Source of the DNA: Bacillota bacterium
GTDB lineage: Bacteria; Bacillota; Clostridia; Lachnospirales; Lachnospiraceae
Length of the DNA stretch: 64,000 nt
Reading direction: 5' to 3'
Assembly: GCA_023423335.1 (NCBI GenBank)
Contig: JAFAFU010000067.1
Coordinates: 1 to 64,000, forward strand
The translations under genes and the position numbers were made by a program. Of this stretch, positions 8,071 to 17,570 are shown in pieces. Positions within the stretch are counted from its first letter, which is position 1; each line of letters begins with the position of its first letter. The notes under the pieces are model-generated. The model was given only the letters and a program-made list of their open reading frames with translations. It was not told where the DNA came from and did no database searches.

Positions 8071-9312
8071 ATGCTTAGAAGACTGATGAACTGGCTCCGG
8101 GGATATCTGAGTGTCAGAATTCACGGTGCGTCACCGGAGCGTTTTATAAATCTTTGCTGCAACAGGAGAATCTATCTGTGGAATCTGATCAGGGACGGGG
8201 AGGATTATCAATTTCTGATTACGGTCAAAAATTATAAGAAGCTGAAGCCCGTTGTTCGAAAAACAGGTCTGATACCGAGAATCCATAAGAGATACGGCCT
8301 TCCCTTTTACCTTCACCGTTATCGCAAAAGAAAGGGCTTCTTTGCCGGTGTCCTGATCTGTATCCTGGCGGTTTATATCCTGTCTTTGTTCATCTGGGAC
8401 ATCAATATTCTGGGCGGCTCCAAATACACTCCGGAGGCTATGTTAAAGTTCCTGAATGACAATGGCATATACACCGGAATCAAGAAGAAAAAGGTGGACT
8501 GCCAGGAAATTGAGGAGACCATCCGGCTTGCGTATAATGACATCGGATGGGTCTCGGCAGAAATCAAAGGAACCCGGCTCATTATTAAAATAACGGAAAC
8601 CAATATGCCTGCGCCCATCGAGGAGGCCATTGCCCCGAGCCATATCGTTGCAACGAAAAATGCCATTGTGAAAAGTATTATTACCCGTACCGGGACACCG
8701 CTGGTGAAGCCGGGGGATGTGGTGAAGAAAGGAGACATCCTGGTTTCCGGTATTGTGGAGGTCAAGGATGACTTCGGCCTTGTCCTTGACCGTAAGCCGG
8801 TGATCGCCAGCTCGACCGTAGCCTGCAAATCTTATTATGATTACTATAATACCTTCTCCGTGAACCATATAATAAAAGATTATACGAACAAAGTAAAAAA
8901 AGGTTATTATATCACGGTAGCGGGTAAAAAAATATTTTTACATAATCCTAGTAATCCGTTTGCCATGTATGATATAATTGTTGATGAAAATACGCTCCAT
9001 GCAACGGACTCGTTCTATCTTCCCTTAAGATACGGTAAGGTTACAATCAGGGAATACAATGAGAGGAAGCAGACCTATACGGAGGAGGAAGCTGTTTCCA
9101 TAGCGAAAGCCAGGCTGAAAAGATATCTGGACCGGCTATCGGAAAATGGAGTTTTAATTCTAGAAAATAATGTTACAATATCGATAGAGAATAATATCTG
9201 TACTGCAAAGGGCAGAATTATAGTTGAAGAGCCTGCATGGGAATACAGATCGATCGATGAGAGTGAGTGGAGGATAGAACAGACAGATGAGCATAACGGA
9301 GACAATCATTGA
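8071..9312 (+). CDS. yqfD: Sporulation protein YqfD
   Basis: Membrane protein of the YqfD family, required for efficient spore formation in Bacillus where it is a σE gene. The 413 residues show one clear transmembrane segment near residues 90-110 (FFAGVLICILAVYILSLFIW) followed by a large extracytoplasmic part with the RTGTPLVKPGDVVKKGDILVSG motif usual for the family. GGAGG stands about 10 bases before the ATG. Its end overlaps the phoH start by 26 bases, indicating translational coupling. Confidence 0.9.
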   Translation: MLRRLMNWLRGYLSVRIHGASPERFINLCCNRRIYLWNLIRDGEDYQFLITVKNYKKLKPVVRKTGLIPRIHKRYGLPFYLHRYRKRKGFFAGVLICILAVYILSLFIWDINILGGSKYTPEAMLKFLNDNGIYTGIKKKKVDCQEIEETIRLAYNDIGWVSAEIKGTRLIIKITETNMPAPIEEAIAPSHIVATKNAIVKSIITRTGTPLVKPGDVVKKGDILVSGIVEVKDDFGLVLDRKPVIASSTVACKSYYDYYNTFSVNHIIKDYTNKVKKGYYITVAGKKIFLHNPSNPFAMYDIIVDENTLHATDSFYLPLRYGKVTIREYNERKQTYTEEEAVSIAKARLKRYLDRLSENGVLILENNVTISIENNICTAKGRIIVEEPAWEYRSIDESEWRIEQTDEHNGDNH

Positions 9313-10348
9313 CATACCGGCAGAGCATGAGAAGAATGTATTTGGCGGGTTTGATGCCTATGTGAAGATTATTGAGAAGACCTTAAATGTTACAGTGATT
9401 GCAAGAAACGGTGAGATAAAGGTGATTGGCAGTGCGGAAGGTATTGCCAAAGCGAAAAGCGTATTTATGCAGCTTCTGGAGCTTTCCAGACGGGGCAATA
9501 CGATTACGGAGCAAAATGTTAATTATGCCTTATCCTTATGTTTTGAAGCAAAGGAAAGCGCCATCGTGGAGATTGACAAGGACCTGATCTGCCATACAAT
9601 AAACGGAAAACCGATTAAACCGAAAACCATCGGACAAAAAGCTTATGTGGATCAGATCCGGAATAAGATGATCGTATTCGGTGTCGGTCCTGCCGGAACG
9701 GGCAAAACCTATCTTGCCATGGCAATGGGGATTACTGCGTTTAAAAATGACGAGGTAAATAAAATCATATTGACCCGGCCTGCGATAGAAGCGGGCGAAA
9801 AGCTCGGCTTTTTGCCGGGAGATTTGCAAAGCAAGGTGGACCCTTATCTAAGACCCTTGTATGATGCCCTGTATCAGATCATGGGACCGGAGGGGTACCT
9901 TAAGAATACCGAGAAAGGACTGATTGAAGTCGCACCCCTTGCCTATATGAGGGGAAGAACTCTGGATAATGCCTTTATTATCCTGGATGAAGCACAGAAT
10001 ACGACTCCGGCGCAAATGAAGATGTTTTTGACCCGTATCGGCTTCGGTTCAAAGGTAGTGATTACCGGTGACATGACCCAGAGGGATCTTCCTGCGGGAG
10101 CAAAGTCCGGCCTGGATGTTGCAATCAAGGTTCTCAGTAAGATCGATGATATCGGTTTCTCCTACCTGACCAGTCAGGACGTGGTACGTCATCCGCTGGT
10201 GCAAAAGATTGTAAAGGCCTATGATTCCTTTGAGGAGAGACAGAAGAGATATGAGAATGTGAAAAGCGATCAGGGAAAATCAAAAAGAATAACAAAAGGT
10301 ATGTATAAATCTGAAAAGATCAGGGGTAACCGTTATGAAAACCGATAA
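9287..10348 (+). CDS. phoH: PhoH family NTPase
   Basis: Predicted ATPase, proposed in other bacteria to act on RNA together with YbeY. The 353 residues hold a KH-like N-terminal region (about 1-110), Walker A GPAGTGKT at 134-141, and Walker B IILDEAQNTTPAQ, with the GDMTQRDLP sensor segment after it. The C-terminal tail after about residue 310 is basic. It overlaps yqfD upstream by 26 bases and the HD gene downstream by 14, so it lies in the middle of a tightly coupled operon with yqfC and ybeY, as in Bacillus. Confidence 0.95.
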   Translation: MSITETIIDIPAEHEKNVFGGFDAYVKIIEKTLNVTVIARNGEIKVIGSAEGIAKAKSVFMQLLELSRRGNTITEQNVNYALSLCFEAKESAIVEIDKDLICHTINGKPIKPKTIGQKAYVDQIRNKMIVFGVGPAGTGKTYLAMAMGITAFKNDEVNKIILTRPAIEAGEKLGFLPGDLQSKVDPYLRPLYDALYQIMGPEGYLKNTEKGLIEVAPLAYMRGRTLDNAFIILDEAQNTTPAQMKMFLTRIGFGSKVVITGDMTQRDLPAGAKSGLDVAIKVLSKIDDIGFSYLTSQDVVRHPLVQKIVKAYDSFEERQKRYENVKSDQGKSKRITKGMYKSEKIRGNRYENR

Positions 10349-11753
10349 AGCTTCTTACAATAAGTTGGTAACGGAAACAAAACAGATTTTAGAAGAAGCA
10401 GCCGGGTCAGTGAAAGCGGACCGGGAGGAGGATATCCTGGAGAAGAAAGCCCGGGGCGCAGTATTATTTACACTGTTGCCCTTATTGTCCCTGTTTGCAA
10501 TTATACTGCTGGGATATTTTAAAAATGCATCCATCACAGAGATTGCCAAGATTGGTACACTGACCTTAATTCTCACGGCGGCCTCCGTATTTTTTATTCG
10601 AATGCAGGAAGAGGATATCCTAAAGAAGAAATATGCAAAAAGTGTCATCATTATCGGGTATCTTATATCGCTTCTGTTTATCATGCTGCCGATAAGGCCT
10701 GATATATACAGCTTTTGGATGATCGGCGGCATATTGATCGCAATGCTTGTGGATACCAGACTTGGTCTTTTGATCCATATCAATCTGACCTTTATCTTAA
10801 GCGTCATACTGTCCTTAAGACCGGAGACGACCACCCATTTTCTGATCATGGGCATGCTGATGGGCTTACTTGCCGGAGCCCTGAGGAACAAGGCAACCGT
10901 CGTCTATGCTGCTGTGATATTGCTGTCTACCAATATTACACTGGCCTTTGTTATCAATAATTTTATTTTCGATGCAAATGTAAATTATAATTATATGAGT
11001 TCCTTTTTCAGTATTTTTACAGTACTTGCTGCCGCATTTATGCTGTCTTGTCTTTACAATACTGTTTCCGGAATGCATCATGGGGTAAGTCCTCAGGAGA
11101 TGACGGCAGTAACTTTTGAGAAAGAAGAGCCGGAACGGATAACCCCTTCGTCCGACAGGATATCAGCCGCCTCTTTGGAGCTGCCGCTCGCGGAAGCGAT
11201 AACGGAGGAAGAGGAGAAGCTTTCCGCAAACTATAACAGGGGGACAAGGACAAGCTGCGAATTATTGATTTCAGAAGATAACGGACTGCTTCAGAAGCTG
11301 AAGGAGCATTCCGAAGCGATATACCGGCATTCCCTGATGATTGGTGATATTTCCGGGCGGGCAGCGCAGACAATCGGTGCCGACTGGAAGCTTGCCAAGG
11401 CGGGAGGCCTGTATCATGAGATAGGTAAGATCAATGGGAAGGAATATATCGAAGAAGGCCAGAAGATAGCGGAGGAATATTCCTTTCCGAAAGAACTGAT
11501 GACAATTCTCCGGCAGCATAATATCAAAAATGAAAGGCCTGCCTCTGTGGAAGCGGCAATCGTTATGCTGACGGATATCGTGGTATCCACTCTTGATTAC
11601 ATAAGAAAAACAGAGGATAAGAAATACACGGTAGATAAAATAATCGATAATATCTTCCAGATGAGAATGGATAAAGGAACCTTTGATGATTCCGGCTTAT
11701 CCATAAAGGACTATAAAATGCTCAGGGAATTCTATCTGAAGGAATTCCGGTAA
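10335..11753 (+). CDS. PgpH-like 7TM-HD protein with altered metal site
   Basis: Occupies the operon position of yqfF/pgpH, whose product degrades c-di-AMP. The 472 residues begin with a cytoplasmic stretch, then about seven or eight membrane segments between residues 43 and 240, and a C-terminal HD-like domain from about 325. Canonical PgpH is near 700 residues with a large N-terminal extracytoplasmic domain, absent here. First His332 and last Asp414 of the metal site are kept, but the HD pair is His361-Glu362, the next His is Tyr371 (KEYIEEG), and the HH pair is His395-Asn396. I infer weak or no phosphodiesterase activity and possibly a sensory role. It overlaps phoH by 14 bases; the start is ATG with a GGGGTAACC-like upstream context. 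Confidence 0.75.
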   Translation: MKTDKASYNKLVTETKQILEEAAGSVKADREEDILEKKARGAVLFTLLPLLSLFAIILLGYFKNASITEIAKIGTLTLILTAASVFFIRMQEEDILKKKYAKSVIIIGYLISLLFIMLPIRPDIYSFWMIGGILIAMLVDTRLGLLIHINLTFILSVILSLRPETTTHFLIMGMLMGLLAGALRNKATVVYAAVILLSTNITLAFVINNFIFDANVNYNYMSSFFSIFTVLAAAFMLSCLYNTVSGMHHGVSPQEMTAVTFEKEEPERITPSSDRISAASLELPLAEAITEEEEKLSANYNRGTRTSCELLISEDNGLLQKLKEHSEAIYRHSLMIGDISGRAAQTIGADWKLAKAGGLYHEIGKINGKEYIEEGQKIAEEYSFPKELMTILRQHNIKNERPASVEAAIVMLTDIVVSTLDYIRKTEDKKYTVDKIIDNIFQMRMDKGTFDDSGLSIKDYKMLREFYLKEFR

Positions 11754-11832
11754 ACCCGAACGGGCTGCTTCCGGTATGGGAAGAAGCTTACGGCGGCGGG
11801 ATTGGCCGGCAATGAAAGAAAGAGGTGGCTTT

Positions 11833-12330
11833 TTGACCTATCAAATGGATTATGAAGCCAGGGAAACCCTGGATTTTGAATACGAAGAGCTGATAAAGAA
11901 GGTTATTGAGGCAAGCCTGGACTACGAAGGCTGTCCCTATGAGTCGGAAATCAGTATTCTTCTGACCGATAACGAACAGATCAGAGAAATAAACCGGGAA
12001 TTCAGAAATATTGATTTGGCTACGGATGTTTTGTCCTTCCCGGTGATAGAGTTTACTTCTCCGGGAGATTTCACCGGTTTGGAGGAAGCGGCGGATGACT
12101 ATTTTCATCCGGAAACCGGAGAATTACTGTTGGGGGATATTGTAATATCAATTGAAAAGGCGATAAAACAAGCGGATGAATTCGGTCATTCCATTGTCAG
12201 AGAACTGGCATTTTTGACCGCCCACAGTATGCTGCATCTGATGGGCTATGACCATATGGAAGAGGCTGAGCGAAAGGTCATGGAGGTAAAGCAGGAGGAA
12301 ATCCTGCAAAAGCTTATGATAAGCAGGTAG
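11833..12330 (+). CDS. ybeY: Endoribonuclease YbeY
   Basis: Metal-dependent rRNA maturation and ribosome quality-control nuclease. The signature HSMLHLMGYDH supplies the three zinc-binding histidines (HxxxHxxxxxH), and DLATDVLSFPVIEF is the conserved core. Start choice: the frame is open from 11776, but AGAGGTGG at 11820-11827 is followed by TTG at 11833, giving 165 residues, the family's normal length; ATG 11845 is an alternative. It follows the HD gene by about 80 bases. In Bacillus dgkA, cdd and era come next; here a lipoprotein gene follows, so the conserved block ends at this point. Confidence 0.9.
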   Translation: MTYQMDYEARETLDFEYEELIKKVIEASLDYEGCPYESEISILLTDNEQIREINREFRNIDLATDVLSFPVIEFTSPGDFTGLEEAADDYFHPETGELLLGDIVISIEKAIKQADEFGHSIVRELAFLTAHSMLHLMGYDHMEEAERKVMEVKQEEILQKLMISR

Positions 12331-12356
12331 ACTAATCAGAAAGGCACGGTCATAAC

Positions 12357-13475
12357 ATGAAAAAAACATTATATTTTATATTTATGATTCTAATCTTTTT
12401 ATGCCTGGTCGGTTGTAAAAAGAATTCAGATAAGGGTGATGGTATAATCAAGGATTATACGGACGGTGATCCACAGGGTAAAGAAATTACCAGGTCCCCT
12501 TCCCCCACCGCCGCACCTACGGCAGTACCGGAGGATACCGCGGAGGCAGGACATGAGGGAGAGGTAAGAAGTGATTTGACCGGTCTGTGGATTCCGGAGG
12601 AATTGGATAATAAACGGCCCTATGCATTTCAGTTCAGTAATTTTAAAACCGTAAAAAATCAATGGGGAATAAGCCAGGCGGATATCGTATATGAAGCATT
12701 GGTGGAAGGCGGAATCACCAGACTGTTGGGGATCGGTGAAAACTTTACCGGTGACCGGATCGGCTCGGTCAGAAGCTCCAGACACTATTTTGCCAGTATA
12801 GCCGATGAATATGATGCGATTTATATCCATTACGGGAAAACAAAATATGCAAAGGCAAAGCTTGCGGAGCTGGGAATGGACAACCTGGATGGGGAAACCG
12901 GAATCGGCACCACAGTTTTTTACCGGGATAAATCGATGAAAGCACCCCATAATGCCTTTGCCAGCCTGAATGGAATTCAAAAGGGTATTGAGAAGAAGGG
13001 GTATAAGACAGAGCATCCGGAGGGGTATGAACCGCATTTTACCTTTTATCCGAAAGATACGGAGCTGACCGGGGGAAAACCGGCTCAGAGAGTAGATATC
13101 GATTTCTCCGGTTATAATTCTCCGTACCTGGAATATAACGCGTCGGACAAGCTTTATTACCGGTATCAGTTCGGCGGGCAGCATATTGATTCCAACACCG
13201 GGAAGCAGCTGACCTTTAAGAATATCCTGATTCAGTTTGTGAAGGAATGGGATATCGATAAAAATGATTATCAGACGATGGATCTTGAAAATGCCAGCGG
13301 AACGGGATATTATATTACGAACGGAAGCATGGTCGGCATCACCTGGAAGAAGAAGGAAGCCGATGGGTGGATGCGTTATTATGACAGTGCGGGCAATGAG
13401 CTTACCATCAATCCGGGAAAAACCTATATTGCCCTGTTTCCGAATAACCGGACAAAGGATGTAGAGATTAAATAA
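12357..13475 (+). CDS. DUF3048 (YerB-type) lipoprotein
   Basis: Predicted membrane-anchored lipoprotein of 372 residues. The signal peptide runs to a lipobox LVGC with Cys20 as the lipidated residue, then a low-complexity linker rich in Pro, Thr and Ala (SPSPTAAPTAVPE), then the DUF3048 region from about residue 70, with ADIVYEALVEGGITR and IGSVRSSRHYF typical of the family. Its biochemical role is unknown. It starts 26 bases after ybeY, so it may be co-transcribed. Confidence 0.85.
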   Translation: MKKTLYFIFMILIFLCLVGCKKNSDKGDGIIKDYTDGDPQGKEITRSPSPTAAPTAVPEDTAEAGHEGEVRSDLTGLWIPEELDNKRPYAFQFSNFKTVKNQWGISQADIVYEALVEGGITRLLGIGENFTGDRIGSVRSSRHYFASIADEYDAIYIHYGKTKYAKAKLAELGMDNLDGETGIGTTVFYRDKSMKAPHNAFASLNGIQKGIEKKGYKTEHPEGYEPHFTFYPKDTELTGGKPAQRVDIDFSGYNSPYLEYNASDKLYYRYQFGGQHIDSNTGKQLTFKNILIQFVKEWDIDKNDYQTMDLENASGTGYYITNGSMVGITWKKKEADGWMRYYDSAGNELTINPGKTYIALFPNNRTKDVEIK

Positions 13476-13615
13476 TTAAGCAGCCGGTATTATTGCCGGC
13501 GAGGATAGAATATGACAAAAGGAAGAATCCGGCGGGTTATCCGACGATAAAAAACAAAAGGTGGCGGTTTAGTCACAACAAAAGTACTCTTTTTGTGAGA
13601 AATAAGGAGAAGGAC

Positions 13616-15295
13616 ATGAGCTCAAACAAAAAATCGAATCATTTTCTGATACAGGGAAGTATATTGGCGGCAGCCTCCCTTCTGGTCCGGGTCATTGGGT
13701 TACTATACCGAATTCCGATGACCAGAATTATCGGGGACGAAGGTATGGGTACCTATAATATCGCTTTCGAGGTGTACAATATTGCATTGATACTCTCGTC
13801 CTATGGTTTACCCCTGGCGGTATCCAAGCTGGTGGCGGCCAGGGCAATTAATAAGGAACATACGAATTCCTACCGGATCTTCCGGTTTGCCCTGGTTTTC
13901 TCGGTTATCATCGGCCTGATTGCCGCTTTCATTCTGTACTTCGGAGCGGAGTTCTTCGCAACGGTGGTGAATGAGGATCCCTATGCGGTGCTTCCGATCC
14001 GGGTTTTAGCTCCGACCATCTTTATATTCTCTGTCATGGGAGTGTTCCGGGGTTTCTATCAGGGAAAGAATACAATGATACCGACTGCGTTCTCCCAGGT
14101 CCTGGAACAGATCATCAATGCAGTGGTCAGTGTTGCTGCCGCATATTTTCTGATGAAGAATTACAATGCCTCTGTTAATGTTACTGCTTACGGCGCTGCC
14201 GGCGGTACCCTGGGTACCCTGGTCGGCGCTGCCGTGGGACTTTTGTTTTTGATCTTTATCTTTATTCTTTATCGTCCGTATCTGCAGAAGCAGATGAAGA
14301 ATGATCACACGGAGTATCGGGAGTCCTACAAAGAGATATTTAAGCTTCTTGTGATCACTATTTCACCGATTATACTCAGTCAGACAGTGTACCATATCAA
14401 TGGCTTTATTGATAATTCCATCTTCAGTAAGATTATGACCTCCAAGGAAGTGACCCAGTTTGACCGGTCCGTGTTCGCCTCAGAGACTTTGGGAAAGTTC
14501 TATACCGATGAAAACATCCGTATTCTGATCGGAAAGTACGGCAATAAATATAGACTGCTGACAAATCTGCCGGTGGCAATTGCCTCTGCCATCGGGGCAG
14601 CCATCGTTACCAGCATTACCGCAGCGAAGGTCAGGGGACAGGATCAGGCCATACGAAGCAAGACCCATGCGGCAATCAAGTTCAATATGATCATTGCCAT
14701 GCCTTCCGCAGTTGGTATGGCGGTGCTGGCCTATCCGATATTGAATCTGCTCTTTCCGGGATCCCACCAGCTGGAAGCTAATTTCTTAAGACTAGGCTCC
14801 ATCGCTATTGTTTTTTATTCCCTGTCTACGGTAACAACCGCAATTTTACAGGGCATTAACAAACTTAAGCTGCCGGTTATAAACGCAGCGGTCTCCCTGG
14901 GGATCCATGTAGTCCTGGTATTCCTGCTTTTAAAATACACATCCTTAAGTACGTATTCCCTGGTCATCGGAAACGTGGCCTTTGCCCTTGTAGTCAGTAT
15001 CCTGAATTGGCTCTCGATCGAAAAGTACTTAAACTACAAACAGGAAATCCTTAAGAGCTTTATCATTCCCGCCATCAGTGCCGGATTAATGGGCGTTATT
15101 ACATATTTTGCCTATGAAGGTCTTTTTCTGCTGACGGGCAGCAATACCTTATCCACTCTGGTTTCGCTGGTTCTGGCTGTGGTGACTTATTTTGCCCTCC
15201 TGATCTTCATGAAGGGCGTGGAGGAAGAGGAGCTGTATAATCTGCCGGGGGGAGAAGCGATCGTAAGGATATTACAAAAGCTCCATCTGTTATAG
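13616..15295 (+). CDS. MOP-superfamily lipid flippase, SpoVB-like
   Basis: Polytopic membrane protein of 559 residues, with about 14 predicted membrane segments, belonging to the polysaccharide biosynthesis/MurJ-like exporter group. N-terminal GSILAAASLLVRVIGLLYRI and YNIAFEVYNIALILSSYGLP resemble SpoVB/YtgP proteins that flip lipid-linked precursors for peptidoglycan or spore cortex. The frame is open back to 13493, but the ATG at 13616 follows AAGGAGAAGG, and the upstream part is basic and atypical. SpoVB versus a general MurJ-type flippase cannot be decided from sequence alone. Confidence 0.82.
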   Translation: MSSNKKSNHFLIQGSILAAASLLVRVIGLLYRIPMTRIIGDEGMGTYNIAFEVYNIALILSSYGLPLAVSKLVAARAINKEHTNSYRIFRFALVFSVIIGLIAAFILYFGAEFFATVVNEDPYAVLPIRVLAPTIFIFSVMGVFRGFYQGKNTMIPTAFSQVLEQIINAVVSVAAAYFLMKNYNASVNVTAYGAAGGTLGTLVGAAVGLLFLIFIFILYRPYLQKQMKNDHTEYRESYKEIFKLLVITISPIILSQTVYHINGFIDNSIFSKIMTSKEVTQFDRSVFASETLGKFYTDENIRILIGKYGNKYRLLTNLPVAIASAIGAAIVTSITAAKVRGQDQAIRSKTHAAIKFNMIIAMPSAVGMAVLAYPILNLLFPGSHQLEANFLRLGSIAIVFYSLSTVTTAILQGINKLKLPVINAAVSLGIHVVLVFLLLKYTSLSTYSLVIGNVAFALVVSILNWLSIEKYLNYKQEILKSFIIPAISAGLMGVITYFAYEGLFLLTGSNTLSTLVSLVLAVVTYFALLIFMKGVEEEELYNLPGGEAIVRILQKLHLL

Positions 15296-15366
15296 AAACA
15301 GAATTGGGATAATTGAATAAAATAGTTAAATACTGAGAATAATATATGCCAAAGGAGTGGTTTCGC

Positions 15367-16032
15367 ATGAAACTGAAGAAGGCATATGTTTATCTCTTAA
15401 GCTTTATGAGTTTGTCGTTTTTGTTCAGCGCGTGCTATTATTTCAGTTATCAGCATGCATTAAGAGATTTTAATAAAAGGGCAGTGGAACGGAAAGGGGA
15501 ATATGAATCCCTGCTACTGGCAGCCCAGCCGACACCGGTGATTACTCCCGGAGAGGAAAATGCCGTAGAGGCCGGTACCCAGGCCTCCGATACCATCATG
15601 CCCTCAACAAAATACATTCTGGAAATCTTCAACAAGAAAACCGGTACCCTGGAGAAAGAAAACTTAAATATGCCGGGGCATCTTGTTGGCTTGACCAAGG
15701 CCGAGGTAGAGGACTACCTGGCGGATTATATGAAGGATCTTACCTTATCGGAATATAATAAAGGTCTTGTGGCATATGAGCTGACAAGCTTTGCGGAGGA
15801 TGAAATCCATCTGCGAAAGACCTACGATGAGGATACGGTAGCATACCGGTTCTATGTGGCAGTCAAGAACGGCTTTGTGGTCGTCTATAACAGCGATTTG
15901 AAGTCCGTATTCGAGTATACCCATATCGAAGCGAAACATCTGCCGGAGGAAGACCGGATAGCCCTAAGCCTGGGGATTTACGTGAACAGCAAGGAAGAGC
16001 TGTATTCATTATTGGAGAGCTATTCCAGTTAA
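15367..16032 (+). CDS. Membrane-anchored protein, possibly BofC-like
   Basis: A 221-residue protein with one N-terminal membrane segment or uncleaved signal (about 6-28, YVYLLSFMSLSFLFSACYYF), a Pro/Thr linker and a soluble outer domain. The stretch NMPGHLVGLTKAEVEDYLADY resembles the C-terminal part of BofC-type proteins, which in Bacillus act in the intermembrane space of sporulating cells, but the similarity is limited and judged by eye. AAGGAG at 15352-15357 fixes the ATG at 15367; an in-frame ATG at 15346 precedes that ribosome binding site and is rejected. No partner gene is evident. Confidence 0.55.
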   Translation: MKLKKAYVYLLSFMSLSFLFSACYYFSYQHALRDFNKRAVERKGEYESLLLAAQPTPVITPGEENAVEAGTQASDTIMPSTKYILEIFNKKTGTLEKENLNMPGHLVGLTKAEVEDYLADYMKDLTLSEYNKGLVAYELTSFAEDEIHLRKTYDEDTVAYRFYVAVKNGFVVVYNSDLKSVFEYTHIEAKHLPEEDRIALSLGIYVNSKEELYSLLESYSS

Positions 16033-16117
16033 ACTGCCGGAGGGCTGGCCGCTTTGGTTGGGAGTAAGCATGGAAATAAAGTTGTGTCAAATAAAAGAAA
16101 TAGCCTGCTGAAGATAA

Positions 16118-16184
16118 GGGCTGTTGGGTCGCCATATTTAGGAAGGGGTAAGAACCTGCTTCGTGGATGGCATCACAACAGCCC
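16118..16184 (+). other. 67-base structured intergenic element
   Basis: In the 248-base gap after the BofC-like gene. Outer arms GGGCTGTTG (16118-16126) and CAACAGCCC (16176-16184) pair perfectly; inner arms GCCAT (16131-16135) and ATGGC (16167-16171) continue the stem, enclosing a purine-rich loop. Only a weak T tract follows (TTTGTAATCTT), so it may be a terminator or a small structured RNA. I do not recognise a riboswitch class. The rest of the gap shows nothing further. Confidence 0.5.
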
Positions 16185-16280
16185 TTTGTAATCTTAAAAA
16201 AATATTAAATACTTGAATTATAATCATAGGTCAAATATAATGGAACAAATGAAAATGGTTTGATCCGGGAGGAACAAAGC

Positions 16281-17570
16281 GTGGTACAGGATATCATCAT
16301 CGTCGGTGCCGGTGCTTCCGGTCTGGTAGCCGCTATTACCGCGGCCCGGAACGGATGCAGGGTATTGGTGATTGAGCAGAAGGATAAAGCGGGCAAAAAA
16401 ATATTAGCCACCGGAAATGGGAAATGTAATTATACGAACATGGTCCAGACACCGGAATGCTATCGTTCAGAGGATAGTGTATTTGCCATGAAGGTGCTGT
16501 CGGCTTTTGATGTCCGCAGGACTATAGATTTCTTCCAGGAGCTTGGAATTCTGCCCAGGGAGCGGAACGGTTATCTTTATCCGAACTCCGAACAGGCTGC
16601 CAGCATCGTACAGGTATTATTAATGGAATGTGAAAGACTTGGAGTCGGCTTTGTTTACGGGGAAAAGGTAATAGAAATTACCGAAAGCTTCCGGGTGAGA
16701 ACCGGGAAGCTTGCAGAACCGGGAAAACAGGGTTCTTATCAGGCCAGCCGGTTAATACTGGCCGCCGGAGGCTGTGCCTCTCCGAAGCTTGGTTCGGACG
16801 GCAGCGGTTATACCCTTGCCGTCAGCCTGGGGCATAGGCTCATTAAACCATTACCGGCATTGGTGCAGTTAAAATCCCCGGAGAAGTTCTGTAAGACCTT
16901 ATCCGGTGTCAGAACCACAGGAAGGGTCGCTGTCTATGGGGAAGCCGGAATACTGTCGGTGGAAGAAGGCGAGTTAATATTTACGGATTATGGTATCTCG
17001 GGCATTCCGATCCTCCAGCTCAGCCGTTTTGCGGCAAAAGCCCTGGACCGGAAGGAAAAGGTTCATCTGGAGGTCGATTATATGCCCCGGTATGAGTATA
17101 ATGAGATAAAAAAACTGCTACATGATAGAATTCATCTCTCCGAAGGAAAAGACCTGGAGGAGATGATGGTGGGTCTCTTTCATCATAAATTGTCCTATAT
17201 CATGATCAAGGAGGCGGGCCTTGATCCGTATCAGGCTTTAAGCAGCCTTAAGAACAGGGAACTGGAGCAATTGGCTGCACAGATTAAGAATTTTAAGCTG
17301 CGGATTGCCGATACGAACTCCTTCGAGAATGCACAGGTATGTGCCGGCGGAGTCCCGACAAAGGAGCTGGATGCGGATACCCTGGAGTCCAGGTTATGTA
17401 AAAACCTGTATCTGTGCGGTGAACTGGTGGATGTGGACGGTACCTGCGGCGGGTATAATCTTCAATGGGCCTGGAGTTCAGGGTATCTGGCGGGAGCCTC
17501 AGCCTCAGGTACAATAAATTGCAGCACAGCAGGAGGGATTGACCAGAATGATCCGGGTATCTCAGATTAA
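16281..17570 (+). CDS. HI0933/YhiN-family FAD oxidoreductase
   Basis: Flavoprotein of 429 residues of the HI0933 (YhiN, BaiN) family, proposed to reduce C=C bonds of unknown physiological substrates. The N-terminal Rossmann motif VGAGASGLVAAI binds FAD, ATGNGKCNYTN is a family hallmark, and the C-terminal CGELVDVDGTCGGYNLQWAW closes the FAD site. GGGAGGAA at 16267-16274 precedes the GTG at 16281; the frame extends to a TTG at 16260, which lies before that ribosome binding site. Its 3' end overlaps the next FAD gene by 23 bases, so the two are translationally coupled. Confidence 0.85.
   Translation: MVQDIIIVGAGASGLVAAITAARNGCRVLVIEQKDKAGKKILATGNGKCNYTNMVQTPECYRSEDSVFAMKVLSAFDVRRTIDFFQELGILPRERNGYLYPNSEQAASIVQVLLMECERLGVGFVYGEKVIEITESFRVRTGKLAEPGKQGSYQASRLILAAGGCASPKLGSDGSGYTLAVSLGHRLIKPLPALVQLKSPEKFCKTLSGVRTTGRVAVYGEAGILSVEEGELIFTDYGISGIPILQLSRFAAKALDRKEKVHLEVDYMPRYEYNEIKKLLHDRIHLSEGKDLEEMMVGLFHHKLSYIMIKEAGLDPYQALSSLKNRELEQLAAQIKNFKLRIADTNSFENAQVCAGGVPTKELDADTLESRLCKNLYLCGELVDVDGTCGGYNLQWAWSSGYLAGASASGTINCSTAGGIDQNDPGISD

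Noticed and set aside
13476..13615. Terminator after the DUF3048 lipoprotein gene
   Set aside because: GCCGG/CCGGC at about 13483-13500 is a five-pair stem without a T run; too weak to call.
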